In this document: positions 1 through 7,312 of the stretch, in pieces | How the letters are laid out: each line of letters starts with the position of its first letter | Position numbering within the stretch: position 1 is the first letter of the stretch | Source: a virus | DNA: 21,540 nucleotides | Virus record (IMG/VR): IMGVR_UViG_3300018421_000260 | Location: 1 to 21,540 of that record | Direction: 5' to 3' (one strand) | The notes under the pieces: model-generated | Database searches by the model: none | Told to the model about the DNA's origin: nothing | What the model saw: the letters and a program-made list of their open reading frames with translations, nothing else | Made by a program: the position numbers and the translations under genes

Positions 1-149
1 AAGAAGATACAAGTTTCACAGTTGTTTTCTTTTGCTGTTTCTATAAACCAATAGATGAATTCTTCACAATCGTCGTTGTGTATTCTGGAATTTCCTTTAA
101 GGCCAAAGTGTATGTCCGTAAAACAGGCCACTTTTTTAAATGTTGTCAT
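1..149 (-). CDS. 47: gp47-type recombination nuclease subunit, N-terminal fragment (runs off the left edge)
   Basis: The first 49 codons are present; the rest lies beyond the left edge. The protein begins MTTFKKVACFTDIHFG, and DIHFG is the first metal-binding motif (DxH) of calcineurin-like phosphoesterases of the Mre11/SbcD group. The following GNSRIHNDDCEEF and ETCIF segments match my memory of gp47 from marine T4-like phages. In T4, gp47 pairs with the ATPase gp46 and resects DNA ends for recombination-dependent replication and repair, in the host cytoplasm. The ATG lies 3 nt beyond the gp55 stop codon (TAA at 155-153) and only a weak purine-rich SD precedes it, so translational coupling to gp55 is likely. 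A 55-47-46 cluster is normal for T4-like phages, which supports the call. The remaining catalytic motifs cannot be checked here. Confidence 0.85.
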   Translation of the reverse strand, partial: MTTFKKVACFTDIHFGLKGNSRIHNDDCEEFIYWFIETAKENNCETCIF

Positions 150-152
150 GTG

Positions 153-1160
153 TTACTTTCTTACTTTTTCAAAATCTTTCGCAGTCAGTGTACCCGACTT
201 TTTCATTTTCTTGTTTAGTTCAGCAATTGCTTTTTTAGTATACACTGTTACCGGAGAAGGTTCAACTGTTCTTTCTATCTTATCTCCGTTGCTGGTAATG
301 TAATAACTTTTCTTTATTTTCTTTTTCTTTAAAGCATTTTCTCTGTCTTCTCTCTCGGATTTTGCAATTTCTTCGTTTTTTGATTGTCTAGTATAACTAG
401 GCATCAAGTTATTCAGTTCCATTATGTCATCTCGAATATTTTGATTTTTTTTCTCGATGTTTAATATACGAGTGAATGAGTTTGTTATGGCCGCGGTGTA
501 ATAAGCAAAAGGATTGTCTGATTTGGACTCGTCGAATTGTAATCCTATCTGTGATAGTTGCATCAATGCCTGTGACTGCATCTCATCATTGTAAGTGTAA
601 CCTCTCCAGTTGCTTCTTGTACCATATCTTTCACACAGTTTCATGTACATCAAAGCCAACTTGTTGGTCATTTTTCCATGATCTATTGAAAACTGTCCGT
701 TAACCATTCCGCCAGTCCAGTGACTTTTTCCAACACATTTTGGTTTGCCTTTTTCGTCGATCCTGTAGTGTTGAAAAGGTGGAAAATTAATTTTCGTATG
801 ACTGTCTGCCTCGGTCTTCGGTCTCTTTTTTCTTTGCAAGTCTTCGGGTATGTGTTCAAAGGTCATCACACGAAAAACAATATCTGTCTTGGAAATTTTT
901 CTAGGAGAAACTTCAAAGTCGCTCATCTTAATTCTCTTGTTTCCACCAGACTTGGCCTGTTCCCAGGCTTCCTGTGTCAGTCTTTTTGCTTTGGCCTTAC
1001 GGGCCTTTGCGATGTTGGCACCGTTGATTTTTTTGATGTCAGGCACGATTATATCGTAGTTGCTATCATCGGGGGACACATACGAACAGTAACTATTTTT
1101 GCTCTTGTGTATCTCTGCCAATAAATCTTTATTGTTCAGGTAGTTTACTCTTTTAACCAC
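153..1160 (-). CDS. 55: Late-transcription sigma factor, gp55 type
   Basis: This 335-residue protein is a probable phage sigma factor that directs host RNA polymerase to late promoters, working in T4 with the gp45 clamp and gp33. Residues about 125-260 form the recognisable core. They include FPPFQHYRID, then NWRGYTYNDEMQSQALMQLS, LQFDESKSDNPFAYYTAA and FTRILNIEKKNQNIRDDI; the last two resemble sigma region 2. These segments match cyanophage gp55 as I remember it. T4 gp55 is about 185 residues, so this one is nearly twice as long. The extra parts are a basic N-terminal stretch (about 43-120, with AKARKAKAKR) and a lysine-rich C-terminal tail (about 260-335). I chose the GTG start because AGGAGA lies 5 nt upstream of it. 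gp47 follows after 3 nt. The gene is divergent from the late baseplate cluster, as expected for a gene needed before late genes are switched on. Confidence 0.85.
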   Translation of the reverse strand: MVKRVNYLNNKDLLAEIHKSKNSYCSYVSPDDSNYDIIVPDIKKINGANIAKARKAKAKRLTQEAWEQAKSGGNKRIKMSDFEVSPRKISKTDIVFRVMTFEHIPEDLQRKKRPKTEADSHTKINFPPFQHYRIDEKGKPKCVGKSHWTGGMVNGQFSIDHGKMTNKLALMYMKLCERYGTRSNWRGYTYNDEMQSQALMQLSQIGLQFDESKSDNPFAYYTAAITNSFTRILNIEKKNQNIRDDIMELNNLMPSYTRQSKNEEIAKSEREDRENALKKKKIKKSYYITSNGDKIERTVEPSPVTVYTKKAIAELNKKMKKSGTLTAKDFEKVRK

Positions 1161-1165
1161 TAAAT

Positions 1166-1171
1166 TCTCCT
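1166..1171 (-). promoter_or_regulatory. Strong ribosome binding site fixing the GTG start of gp55
   Basis: Read on the minus strand, AGGAGA is followed by AATTT... spacing of 5 nt and then GTG at 1160-1158. This near-perfect Shine-Dalgarno sequence is the reason for choosing the GTG start rather than an internal ATG. Confidence 0.8.
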
Positions 1172-1241
1172 AACTAATTAATTAACGTAAATTGATGTAA
1201 AACCTTGCCGTATGTGAATAATATGCGCCTATTAAAATGCC

Positions 1242-1249
1242 TATAAATA
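1242..1249 (+). promoter_or_regulatory. T4-type late promoter (TATAAATA) for the baseplate cluster
   Basis: An exact match to the TATAAATA octamer that T4 gp55-RNA polymerase uses in place of a normal -10 element; late promoters need no -35. The expected transcription start is about 11-13 nt downstream, near 1260, leaving a leader of about 30 nt that contains AAAGGAAGA (1272-1280) before the ATG at 1294. I found no other exact octamer positioned ahead of a gene in the window. This site probably drives much or all of the 1294-to-end cluster. Confidence 0.85.
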
Positions 1250-1293
1250 TTGTTTAGTATACAAGAAATTTAAAGGAAGAGCAACCAAATAAA

Positions 1294-2196
1294 ATGGCCG
1301 GAATTATAGAAACAGGTAAAAAAATAGGCACCACTATTTTCAATAAAACTCTGGGTAGACTGACCGGTGCAGGATTACCTGCAGGAGCAGAAGCCAACAA
1401 CAAACTTAGATCCAATGCTTCGTGGTCTGTGAGGGACAAAGCGGCAGATCAGCGTATTAAGGTAATTTTACCTCCCGGCAGTATCATATATGAAAAATTT
1501 TTCGGAGTACCGCAACAAAATGCAATTCAGGTAGATCCGGGCGACCCGGCCGGAGCCTTTAATGCATCGACAAATAATATTTTGGCACCCTTGGCAAATG
1601 AAGGGGGAGTTATTTTTCCTTTAACACCCTCTGTGATTATCAGCCATACAGCAAATTACAATCCAATGACAGCCACTCATAGCAATTATCCTTTTTACGC
1701 ATATCAAAACAGTGAGTTACCAAGTTTTACCTTGGTTGGCGAATTTCCTGTACAGAACCAAACAGATGCTCAGTATTGGATAGCCATGCTACATTTCTTC
1801 AGATCAGCGACAAAAATGTTTTTTGGAGACAGTGTTGATGACACGGGAAAAACAGACGGAATGAGAGGAAATCCTCCGCCGATATTACAATTGAATGGAT
1901 ATGGAAATTATGTCTTCAACAAAGTACCTGTTGTAGTCACAAACTTTACTGTCGATCTAAGAAACGATGTTGATTATATTTGTACCGAACAACAAACGGA
2001 TAGAAGAGGACTGTTGCCAACATCATCAACGGTAGTAGATCCAAGTTCTAATAAATCGTGGGCACCTACGCTGTCACAGGTAACACTACAATTACAACCT
2101 GTTTATTCTAGAGAGTCTGTGAAGAAATTTAATATGAAAGACTTTGTGAACGGTAACCTAAACGGAAACAATGGTTCAGGAATAGGATATATTTAA
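1294..2196 (+). CDS. 48: Baseplate tail-tube cap protein, gp48 type
   Basis: A 300-residue protein, close in length to T4 gp48 (364) and gp54 (320). These proteins sit on the baseplate hub and start polymerisation of the tail tube. The N-terminus (1-35) is glycine-rich and amphipathic. The middle has GGVIFPLTPSVIISHTANY (about 104-122) and ELPSFTLVGEFP followed by YWIAMLHFFRSATKMFF (about 141-177). The pattern of a beta strand, then an aromatic helix, then VPVVVTNFTVDLRNDVDY (211-228), is typical of tube and tube-cap proteins. It ends with SQVTLQLQPVYSRES and a Gly/Asn-rich tail. The gene is first in the plus-strand cluster, 44 nt downstream of the late promoter, and one base separates it from gp53. 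It could equally be the gp54 counterpart; T4 needs both and only one is seen here. Confidence 0.72.
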   Translation: MAGIIETGKKIGTTIFNKTLGRLTGAGLPAGAEANNKLRSNASWSVRDKAADQRIKVILPPGSIIYEKFFGVPQQNAIQVDPGDPAGAFNASTNNILAPLANEGGVIFPLTPSVIISHTANYNPMTATHSNYPFYAYQNSELPSFTLVGEFPVQNQTDAQYWIAMLHFFRSATKMFFGDSVDDTGKTDGMRGNPPPILQLNGYGNYVFNKVPVVVTNFTVDLRNDVDYICTEQQTDRRGLLPTSSTVVDPSSNKSWAPTLSQVTLQLQPVYSRESVKKFNMKDFVNGNLNGNNGSGIGYI

Positions 2197-2197
2197 T

Positions 2198-2497
2198 ATG
2201 GCAAAATATAGTACAACATCACCTTATTTCGCAACACCTGAAAATAATATAAGTTTAGATTTTCTTGTTGCGAGAGCAATCACAGCCGAACAAGACGATA
2301 TAGAATATACAATTGATAGAATATATGCATATCGTCCAGACTTGTTGGCATATGACTTATACGGTACTCCTCGACTATGGTGGGTGTTTGCTCAAAGAAA
2401 TCCAGATTACATCGAAGACCCAATTTATGATTTTGCTCCAGGAGTTACGATTCGATTGCCGAAGTTAAGCAATCTTAAAACTGACCTAGGGTTATAA
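2198..2497 (+). CDS. 53: Baseplate wedge protein gp53
   Basis: A 99-residue protein whose core, YRPDLLAYDLYGTPRLWWVF at residues 45-64, is the hallmark of the gp53 baseplate wedge family. The end, PGVTIRLPKL, has the look of a LysM-like fold edge. In T4, gp53 joins neighbouring wedges around the hub. This version is about half the T4 length (196 residues) and consists almost only of the conserved core. AGGA lies 10 nt upstream of the ATG. The gene starts one base after the tube-cap stop and ends one base before the next start, so translation is probably coupled. Confidence 0.85.
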   Translation: MAKYSTTSPYFATPENNISLDFLVARAITAEQDDIEYTIDRIYAYRPDLLAYDLYGTPRLWWVFAQRNPDYIEDPIYDFAPGVTIRLPKLSNLKTDLGL

Positions 2498-2498
2498 C

Positions 2499-4718
2499 AT
2501 GGCTAAGATAACCAAAGGAAAACCTATCACTATAAGGGCGTCTAGGAATTACAATGCCAGAGGGAACGATGGAGAATATTTAGACGTGGAAAGTTTTTTA
2601 AAAAATTCCGCAATGGACGGGGTAACACAAAAAATTACATCACTAAACTACAACAAACAATCAGGGCAAGGCACAGAATACGAATTGCCTTCTCCTAACA
2701 CGTTAAACAAATTTGCAACATACAATTACCTTTTCACTTTGTCTGCTTTATCTTCAAGTGATTTAGAAAATCCCGAAGATATTTTAACAAATTCTCCACA
2801 TGATGTTATTGCTAGATCGGGTGGAATAGGGGACAAAGAATCTTTCACAGCATTTAAAACGAGCACACCCGATTCGATTAGAAACATAGATGGAAAAATT
2901 ACAACAAGAAAATTTAGCGAAAGTGAAACAGAAGGGTTACTAGATAGACTCAGACAGTCGGATAATGTATTAAGAAGGGGACACGATATATTTTTTGAAA
3001 GGGTGATCATAGACAGCACAAATAGACCAAACGAGCAAAGAAAATTAATGAACTACAATAAAATTGAAATAGAGTTAGTTGAACCCCACGGCATAACACT
3101 TTTTGAAAAATTAAAAGCGGCTTCTTGGAATAACGGATTTCAGGATCATATAGATGCTCCGTACCTGTTGACATTAGAATTCAAAGGCACAGATGAGTTA
3201 GGTAGAGAAATATCTATACCTGATAGCAAAAGAGTAATGCCAATAAAGATCACAAATGCACCCATGACTTTTAATAACGGAGTCACTAGTTACAATTTAA
3301 CGGCTGTGCCGTGGACAGAGTTCGCCATGACCGATAGGTTTTTATATACTAGAAGCACATACACAATAGTGGACAAAATTAAAAACTTTTTTTCGGCCGC
3401 ACATCCGACGTTACAGTCAGCACTGGATCACCTTGCAAATCAATTGACAGTGGCACAAGATGACGAAATAGAAAAACAACTTAGAGCAACAAGAGATGCA
3501 TATGTTATTAAAATCGATCCACGTGTGGCCAATCCGGAAGATGGTACACCTTTAAAGAACCAAGGAAGTTCTAATTATAATATAAATCAAACAGGTGGAT
3601 TCAAAGCAACAGTAAGGCCTGGTATGAGTATAGCAAAAATTATTACCGATTTAGTAAAACAGGCCGACTACTATAAAAACATAACAGATCTTGTTTTGAG
3701 AAAATGGAAAACCACAACAAATGTTGATACAGGAGATACCGCAGATACAGATTTCATGGTTCCTTGGTTCAAGGTCATCACAAATGTGAGAACATTAAAC
3801 AATCAATTAGATTCAATAACCAAGATGCATCCAAAAATTATAGAGTTCCACGTGGTGCCTTTCAAAGTTCATGTTATGAATTTTGTTATACCTGGAATGA
3901 GTTTGCCATTGGCAAAATTTGCGAGAGTAAAAAAAGTTTACGACTATGTATTCACAGGCAACAACACAGAAGTTTTAGATTTATCGATAGATTACAAATA
4001 CGGATATTTTCAAGCAAGACTATCAAATAATTTGCCGGGTGTGGCACAAGATAAAATGAATCTCAGCATAGGTGATAAATTTGCAAGACTGGTAGCTCAG
4101 TCTAACACACCGTATCCGGATGGCCTTTTACCCTTGAGAAGTTATCCGTCAATACAATCTTCAGCGAAAGGTTATCAGCGTGACCTCGATGGTTCTCCGG
4201 TATTGGACGAATACTTTGAATATCTAACAAATCCCAGAGGAGATATGGTAAACGTAAATTTAAAGATAATGGGAGATCCAGCATGGTGTGGACAAGATCA
4301 TTTTTTACCAGTCAAAAGATCCGGTCTTGATTCTTACGAAATGGTAGGTAATCTAGGCAATTATGCATGGGACGAAAAAAGACAATGTTTTAATTTTGAT
4401 CAGGCAGAGGCATTAATGAATCTCAATTTTAGATTTCCAACAGATATCAATGAAATAAAAGGAGTAATGGATTTTTCCAATTTAGAAAATATACAGTTCA
4501 CCGGATTATATAAAGTGCCTCGTGTTGTCAGTACTTTTGAAAAAGGCCAGTTTACTCAAGAGCTCACTTGCGTTCGTTTAAATAATCAAGGAACGGAGAT
4601 CAAAGTGCCAACGAAAGCAGAATTAACGGAAGATAAAAAAACCAATAAAAATACAATTGATTACGCCCCGATAGACTTACCAAAAGACGGTGGCAACTAC
4701 GGAGAGGGAGGCGCATAA
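2499..4718 (+). CDS. Large structural protein, probable baseplate hub (gp27-like role)
   Basis: A 739-residue protein with no signal peptide or membrane segment. I recognise it as a conserved marine T4-like structural protein but cannot assign a T4 gene from motifs alone. Segments that look like phage hub/tail-tube-fold proteins include YNKIEIELVEPHGITLFEKL (186-205), PYLLTLEFKGTDELG (221-235), MPIKITNAPMTFNNGVTSYN (247-266), YDYVFTGNNTEVLDLSIDY (481-499) and a C-terminal GLYKVPRVVSTFEKGQFTQ. The MGDPAWCGQDHF segment (591-602) also recalls hub proteins. It lies directly before the gp5-like spike gene, and in T4 the trimeric gp27 hub binds gp5, so a hub role is the best inference. It is nearly twice the length of T4 gp27 (391). 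The start has TAGGG 7 nt upstream and follows the gp53 stop by one base. Confidence 0.55.
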   Translation: MAKITKGKPITIRASRNYNARGNDGEYLDVESFLKNSAMDGVTQKITSLNYNKQSGQGTEYELPSPNTLNKFATYNYLFTLSALSSSDLENPEDILTNSPHDVIARSGGIGDKESFTAFKTSTPDSIRNIDGKITTRKFSESETEGLLDRLRQSDNVLRRGHDIFFERVIIDSTNRPNEQRKLMNYNKIEIELVEPHGITLFEKLKAASWNNGFQDHIDAPYLLTLEFKGTDELGREISIPDSKRVMPIKITNAPMTFNNGVTSYNLTAVPWTEFAMTDRFLYTRSTYTIVDKIKNFFSAAHPTLQSALDHLANQLTVAQDDEIEKQLRATRDAYVIKIDPRVANPEDGTPLKNQGSSNYNINQTGGFKATVRPGMSIAKIITDLVKQADYYKNITDLVLRKWKTTTNVDTGDTADTDFMVPWFKVITNVRTLNNQLDSITKMHPKIIEFHVVPFKVHVMNFVIPGMSLPLAKFARVKKVYDYVFTGNNTEVLDLSIDYKYGYFQARLSNNLPGVAQDKMNLSIGDKFARLVAQSNTPYPDGLLPLRSYPSIQSSAKGYQRDLDGSPVLDEYFEYLTNPRGDMVNVNLKIMGDPAWCGQDHFLPVKRSGLDSYEMVGNLGNYAWDEKRQCFNFDQAEALMNLNFRFPTDINEIKGVMDFSNLENIQFTGLYKVPRVVSTFEKGQFTQELTCVRLNNQGTEIKVPTKAELTEDKKTNKNTIDYAPIDLPKDGGNYGEGGA
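4701..4711 (+). promoter_or_regulatory. Ribosome binding site choosing the ATG at 4723 for the spike gene
   Basis: The purine run GGAGAGGGAGG, inside the last codons of the hub gene, ends 11 nt before ATG 4723. It favours that ATG over the in-frame GTG at 4690, which would add 11 residues overlapping the hub gene and has no SD at a suitable distance. Confidence 0.7.
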
Positions 4719-4722
4719 AATT

Positions 4723-6855
4723 ATGGCATTCAATCAAGGTGATACTTCTACTCCTAATTTACACATCAACAGTACATCTTATACACAAATAAATCCAGGA
4801 CCTTACATAGGTATAATAAAATCAAACGATGATCCTTCTCGAATGGGAACTTTAAAAGTGGCTATCCCTTCATTGTCGAACACAAACAACCCTTCAACGG
4901 ATCAATTATACATTGTAAAATATCTACCTCATTTCTATGGTATAAAAAGTACAAACGGTGTTGATGCTACCGATATAACAAAATATGATTCTTCTCAACA
5001 TTCTTATGGAATGTGGATGAATCCACCAGACATCGACACAAGGGTAATGGTCATATTTGTTGAAGGAAATGTTTCTGAAGGATATTGGATAGGATGTGTT
5101 CCGGAACCTTATATGAACAATATGATTCCGGGTATTGCCGCGGACAAAACTTATGATGAAGTACAAGCAAATGAGTTATCAGGAACTCCTAGCCAAACAG
5201 GAGGATTTAATCGTATACGAGATTACGGAACAGATGTGCTTCCTACAGGAGAAGCCAACAGGGGAGACTTTGCATCTGCATCGGCGTTGGGTATAGATAA
5301 ATTAAAAAAACCAATGCATCCTTTTGCAGATATTTTAAGGAAACAAGGACTGACACAGGATACTGTCAGGGGAACAACCACATCAACCGTCAGAAGAGAA
5401 TCACCCAGCAGTGTGTTTGGTATCAGCACTCCGGGTAGAGTCAATCAGCGATCTAAAGGTAAAAAAACTCCAGTAGGTCCTTCGGACAAAAAAGAAATTA
5501 AGCAATTGGCAAGAGGACCCGGACACACTTTTGTCTTAGATGACGGAGATGTAGACGGAAACAATCAATTAGTACGATTAAGATCGGCATCAGGTCATCA
5601 ATTATTAATGAACGACACGGCAGGCGTGGTATATCTGGCCAATGCCGACGGAAGTGTATGGATGGAATTTTCTAAATCTGGTATGGTCGACATTTATGCT
5701 CAATTAGGATATAACATAAGGTCAGGCGGAAACATAAATTTTCACGCAGAGGGCGATATCAATATGTATGCCAACAACAACATCAAGATAAAAGCCAACG
5801 AAAAAACAGGTAGGTTATCGCTGGACGCTGATGTGTTAAGGGGGATAGGTAGAAGTGCAGTGCAACTGGATTCAGACGAGGGTATTTTAACCTTGAGAGC
5901 CAAACATAGTTTATTGACACAATCAGTACAAGGAAATCAAATACATCAAGCCGCAGGAAGGGTGGATCTAGTGGGAGATCAAATACATTTTAACAGTATT
6001 GGAAAAACTGATCTAGTCCCAGGATTAACCAGAACAAGTTTTGCACAACCCACAGGCACAGGAACACAAACAGTAGGACATCAAGATGTCACTCCTAGAT
6101 TTATAGGAGAGATGCACAAGATTGACAGAGAACTTACAGGACTGACTGGAATGAGAGTTCCAACTCACGAGCCATATTGGGGACATCTAGACAGGACCCC
6201 GATCTTTAGTTCTGTTGGCGGAGCATCAACAGCCACAGGAACAGTGGGAGCATTAGAAAACGCCAATAGAAATTCTAATTTATTTTCGATAAGATTTGCA
6301 CAAGCGGAAGCAGATCTAAATGCCGAAATAGAAAAAAATATAACAACACCGATCAATTCAATAGCAAATATTTTTAAAGCAGATTATTCTAAAAAAATTG
6401 GATTGCCGGATTCCATAACTGGAGTTTTCAATGATTACAAATCTTTGGGAAAGGGTGAGATGGAATTGTTTAACAGATTAGTAGAATCAACAGGAGTCAC
6501 AAACACAGGCAATATAAGACAGGTGCTCGCAACTTCTTCCGGTATAATATATGCCAAAGGAACCGAAGCCGCGGTTTCTGTTATTGACAAAGCAACAAAA
6601 GGTGCATTGGGTAAAGCACAAACAGTGATCAAATCAGCAGGTTCTGTATTGAACACAGTCAACAGTGCAATAGATTCGGTCAACCAAGTGGATACAGCAA
6701 TCAAGTCAGTGAGTAAAATAACTGAAACTTACACAAATGTTATCGGTAGCCAAGTCACCCAAGTCACACAGGTTTCTGATGTAATAAGTAATATTGGAAA
6801 CAAAATTGCTTCCGTGGCGAGAAGCATAGGAGATAAATTTAAATTTAAATTTTAA
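4723..6855 (+). CDS. 5: Baseplate central spike protein, gp5-like, without a recognisable lysozyme domain
   Basis: A 710-residue spike protein. Residues about 26-140 form an OB-fold-like domain (GPYIGIIKSNDDPSRMGTLK, VMVIFVEGNVSEGYWIGC, then PYMNNMIPGIAA). A polar linker follows (141-262, with HPFADILRKQGL and VFGISTPGR). Residues about 263-430 are a VgrG-like beta-helical spike, with GHTFVLDDG, LVRLRSASGHQLLMND and the repetitive GNINFHAEGDINMYANNNIKI. MRVPTHEPYW (477-486) is a segment I know from cyanophage gp5. The last about 190 residues are helical and rich in Ala, Ser, Val and Thr, ending in KFKFKF. T4 gp5 carries a lysozyme between OB fold and spike; here only the polar linker lies there. 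Role: membrane-puncturing tip of the tail tube. It lies next to the likely hub gene and is followed by gp25 after 2 nt. Confidence 0.8.
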   Translation: MAFNQGDTSTPNLHINSTSYTQINPGPYIGIIKSNDDPSRMGTLKVAIPSLSNTNNPSTDQLYIVKYLPHFYGIKSTNGVDATDITKYDSSQHSYGMWMNPPDIDTRVMVIFVEGNVSEGYWIGCVPEPYMNNMIPGIAADKTYDEVQANELSGTPSQTGGFNRIRDYGTDVLPTGEANRGDFASASALGIDKLKKPMHPFADILRKQGLTQDTVRGTTTSTVRRESPSSVFGISTPGRVNQRSKGKKTPVGPSDKKEIKQLARGPGHTFVLDDGDVDGNNQLVRLRSASGHQLLMNDTAGVVYLANADGSVWMEFSKSGMVDIYAQLGYNIRSGGNINFHAEGDINMYANNNIKIKANEKTGRLSLDADVLRGIGRSAVQLDSDEGILTLRAKHSLLTQSVQGNQIHQAAGRVDLVGDQIHFNSIGKTDLVPGLTRTSFAQPTGTGTQTVGHQDVTPRFIGEMHKIDRELTGLTGMRVPTHEPYWGHLDRTPIFSSVGGASTATGTVGALENANRNSNLFSIRFAQAEADLNAEIEKNITTPINSIANIFKADYSKKIGLPDSITGVFNDYKSLGKGEMELFNRLVESTGVTNTGNIRQVLATSSGIIYAKGTEAAVSVIDKATKGALGKAQTVIKSAGSVLNTVNSAIDSVNQVDTAIKSVSKITETYTNVIGSQVTQVTQVSDVISNIGNKIASVARSIGDKFKFKF

Positions 6856-6857
6856 AT
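6828..6857 (+). promoter_or_regulatory. Split ribosome binding site of gp25: distant SD plus A/T palindrome
   Basis: AGGAG (6828-6832) is 25 nt from the gp25 ATG at 6858, and nothing closer resembles an SD. Between them, 6835-6852 is AAATTT repeated three times, a perfect 18-nt palindrome that could fold into a 7-bp A/U stem with an AAUU loop. Folding would leave 7 nt between SD and ATG. The stem is made only of A-U pairs and is therefore weak. The palindrome also encodes the KFKFKF end of the spike protein. Confidence 0.5.
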
Positions 6858-7268
6858 ATGGCATACTCAAATAACCCATCAAACAAACAACAAAATCAAA
6901 CTCTATTCAAGGGTTTTAGTTCTAAAGCAGAGCAGAGCAATTATAAATTATATGATTTTGCTTTGATCAAACAAAATCTTATGAATAGATTGTCGATCAG
7001 AAAAGGCGAGCGTGTGGAAAATCCAGAATTTGGCACAATTATATACGATATGTTGTTTGAACCTCTAACAAATGCCACAAAAGAATTGATTGCCAACGAT
7101 ATATCCGAAAATTTAAACGCAGATCCTAGAGTGAGCACATCCGACATAGTTGTAAGCGAAAACGGGCAAGGAATAAGTGTACAAGCAACACTAACATACA
7201 TACCATATAATATTACCGAGAAATTGTCTTTTAATTTTGATCAAAATTCAACATTTAATCTTTCTTAA
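6858..7268 (+). CDS. 25: Baseplate wedge protein gp25 (GPW/gp25 family)
   Basis: A 136-residue protein, almost the same length as T4 gp25 (132). Residues 42-69 carry the family signature: NRLSIRKGERVENPEFGT, with the conserved Arg-x-Gly-Glu and Pro-x-Phe-Gly, then IIYDMLFEPL. The remainder (ANDISENLNADPRVSTSDI, then a beta hairpin) fits the alpha/beta fold. gp25 sits in the inner baseplate with gp6 and gp53 and contacts the first sheath ring, which triggers contraction. The first about 25 residues are Asn/Gln/Ser-rich and probably flexible. The spike gene's stop is two bases upstream, so coupling with the split ribosome binding site described separately is possible. In T4, gene 25 lies away from genes 5 and 6; here it is between them. 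Confidence 0.92.
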   Translation: MAYSNNPSNKQQNQTLFKGFSSKAEQSNYKLYDFALIKQNLMNRLSIRKGERVENPEFGTIIYDMLFEPLTNATKELIANDISENLNADPRVSTSDIVVSENGQGISVQATLTYIPYNITEKLSFNFDQNSTFNLS

Positions 7269-7288
7269 TATACGTACATAATTAAAAC

Positions 7289-7296
7289 AATAAATA
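7289..7296 (+). promoter_or_regulatory. Possible variant late promoter (AATAAATA) before gp6
   Basis: In the only sizeable gap of the plus-strand cluster (7269-7312, 44 nt), AATAAATA differs from the late octamer at its first base. A start 11-13 nt downstream would fall within about 8 nt of the gp6 ATG, making the transcript nearly leaderless. A second partial match, TATAAATG (7304-7311), abuts the start codon. The assignment is weak because A/T-rich gaps produce such matches by chance. Confidence 0.3.
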
Positions 7297-7312
7297 CTCG
7301 TAATATAAATGT

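Noticed and set aside
1174-1185. TTAATTAA-type palindrome in the divergent region as an operator
   Set aside because: It is short and purely A/T, with no second copy elsewhere in the region; no regulator for it is evident.
1218-1223. Minus-strand TATTAT as a -10 element for gp55
   Set aside because: The position 17 bp upstream reads TTATAG, a poor -35, and such hexamers are expected by chance in DNA this A/T-rich.
4690-4722. GTG at 4690 as a start for the spike gene, adding 11 residues
   Set aside because: It overlaps the hub gene by 29 nt and has no SD at a suitable distance, whereas ATG 4723 follows GGAGAGGGAGG.
6835-6852. The A/T palindrome as a transcription terminator
   Set aside because: It has no G-C pairs and no following U run long enough, and it ends within a tightly packed late operon where a terminator would silence gp25, gp6 and the giant gene.
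6941-6951. TATAAATT-like sequences inside gp25 and elsewhere in coding DNA as late promoters
   Set aside because: They are inexact, lie inside genes and are not placed ahead of any start codon; A/T-rich coding sequence yields them by chance.
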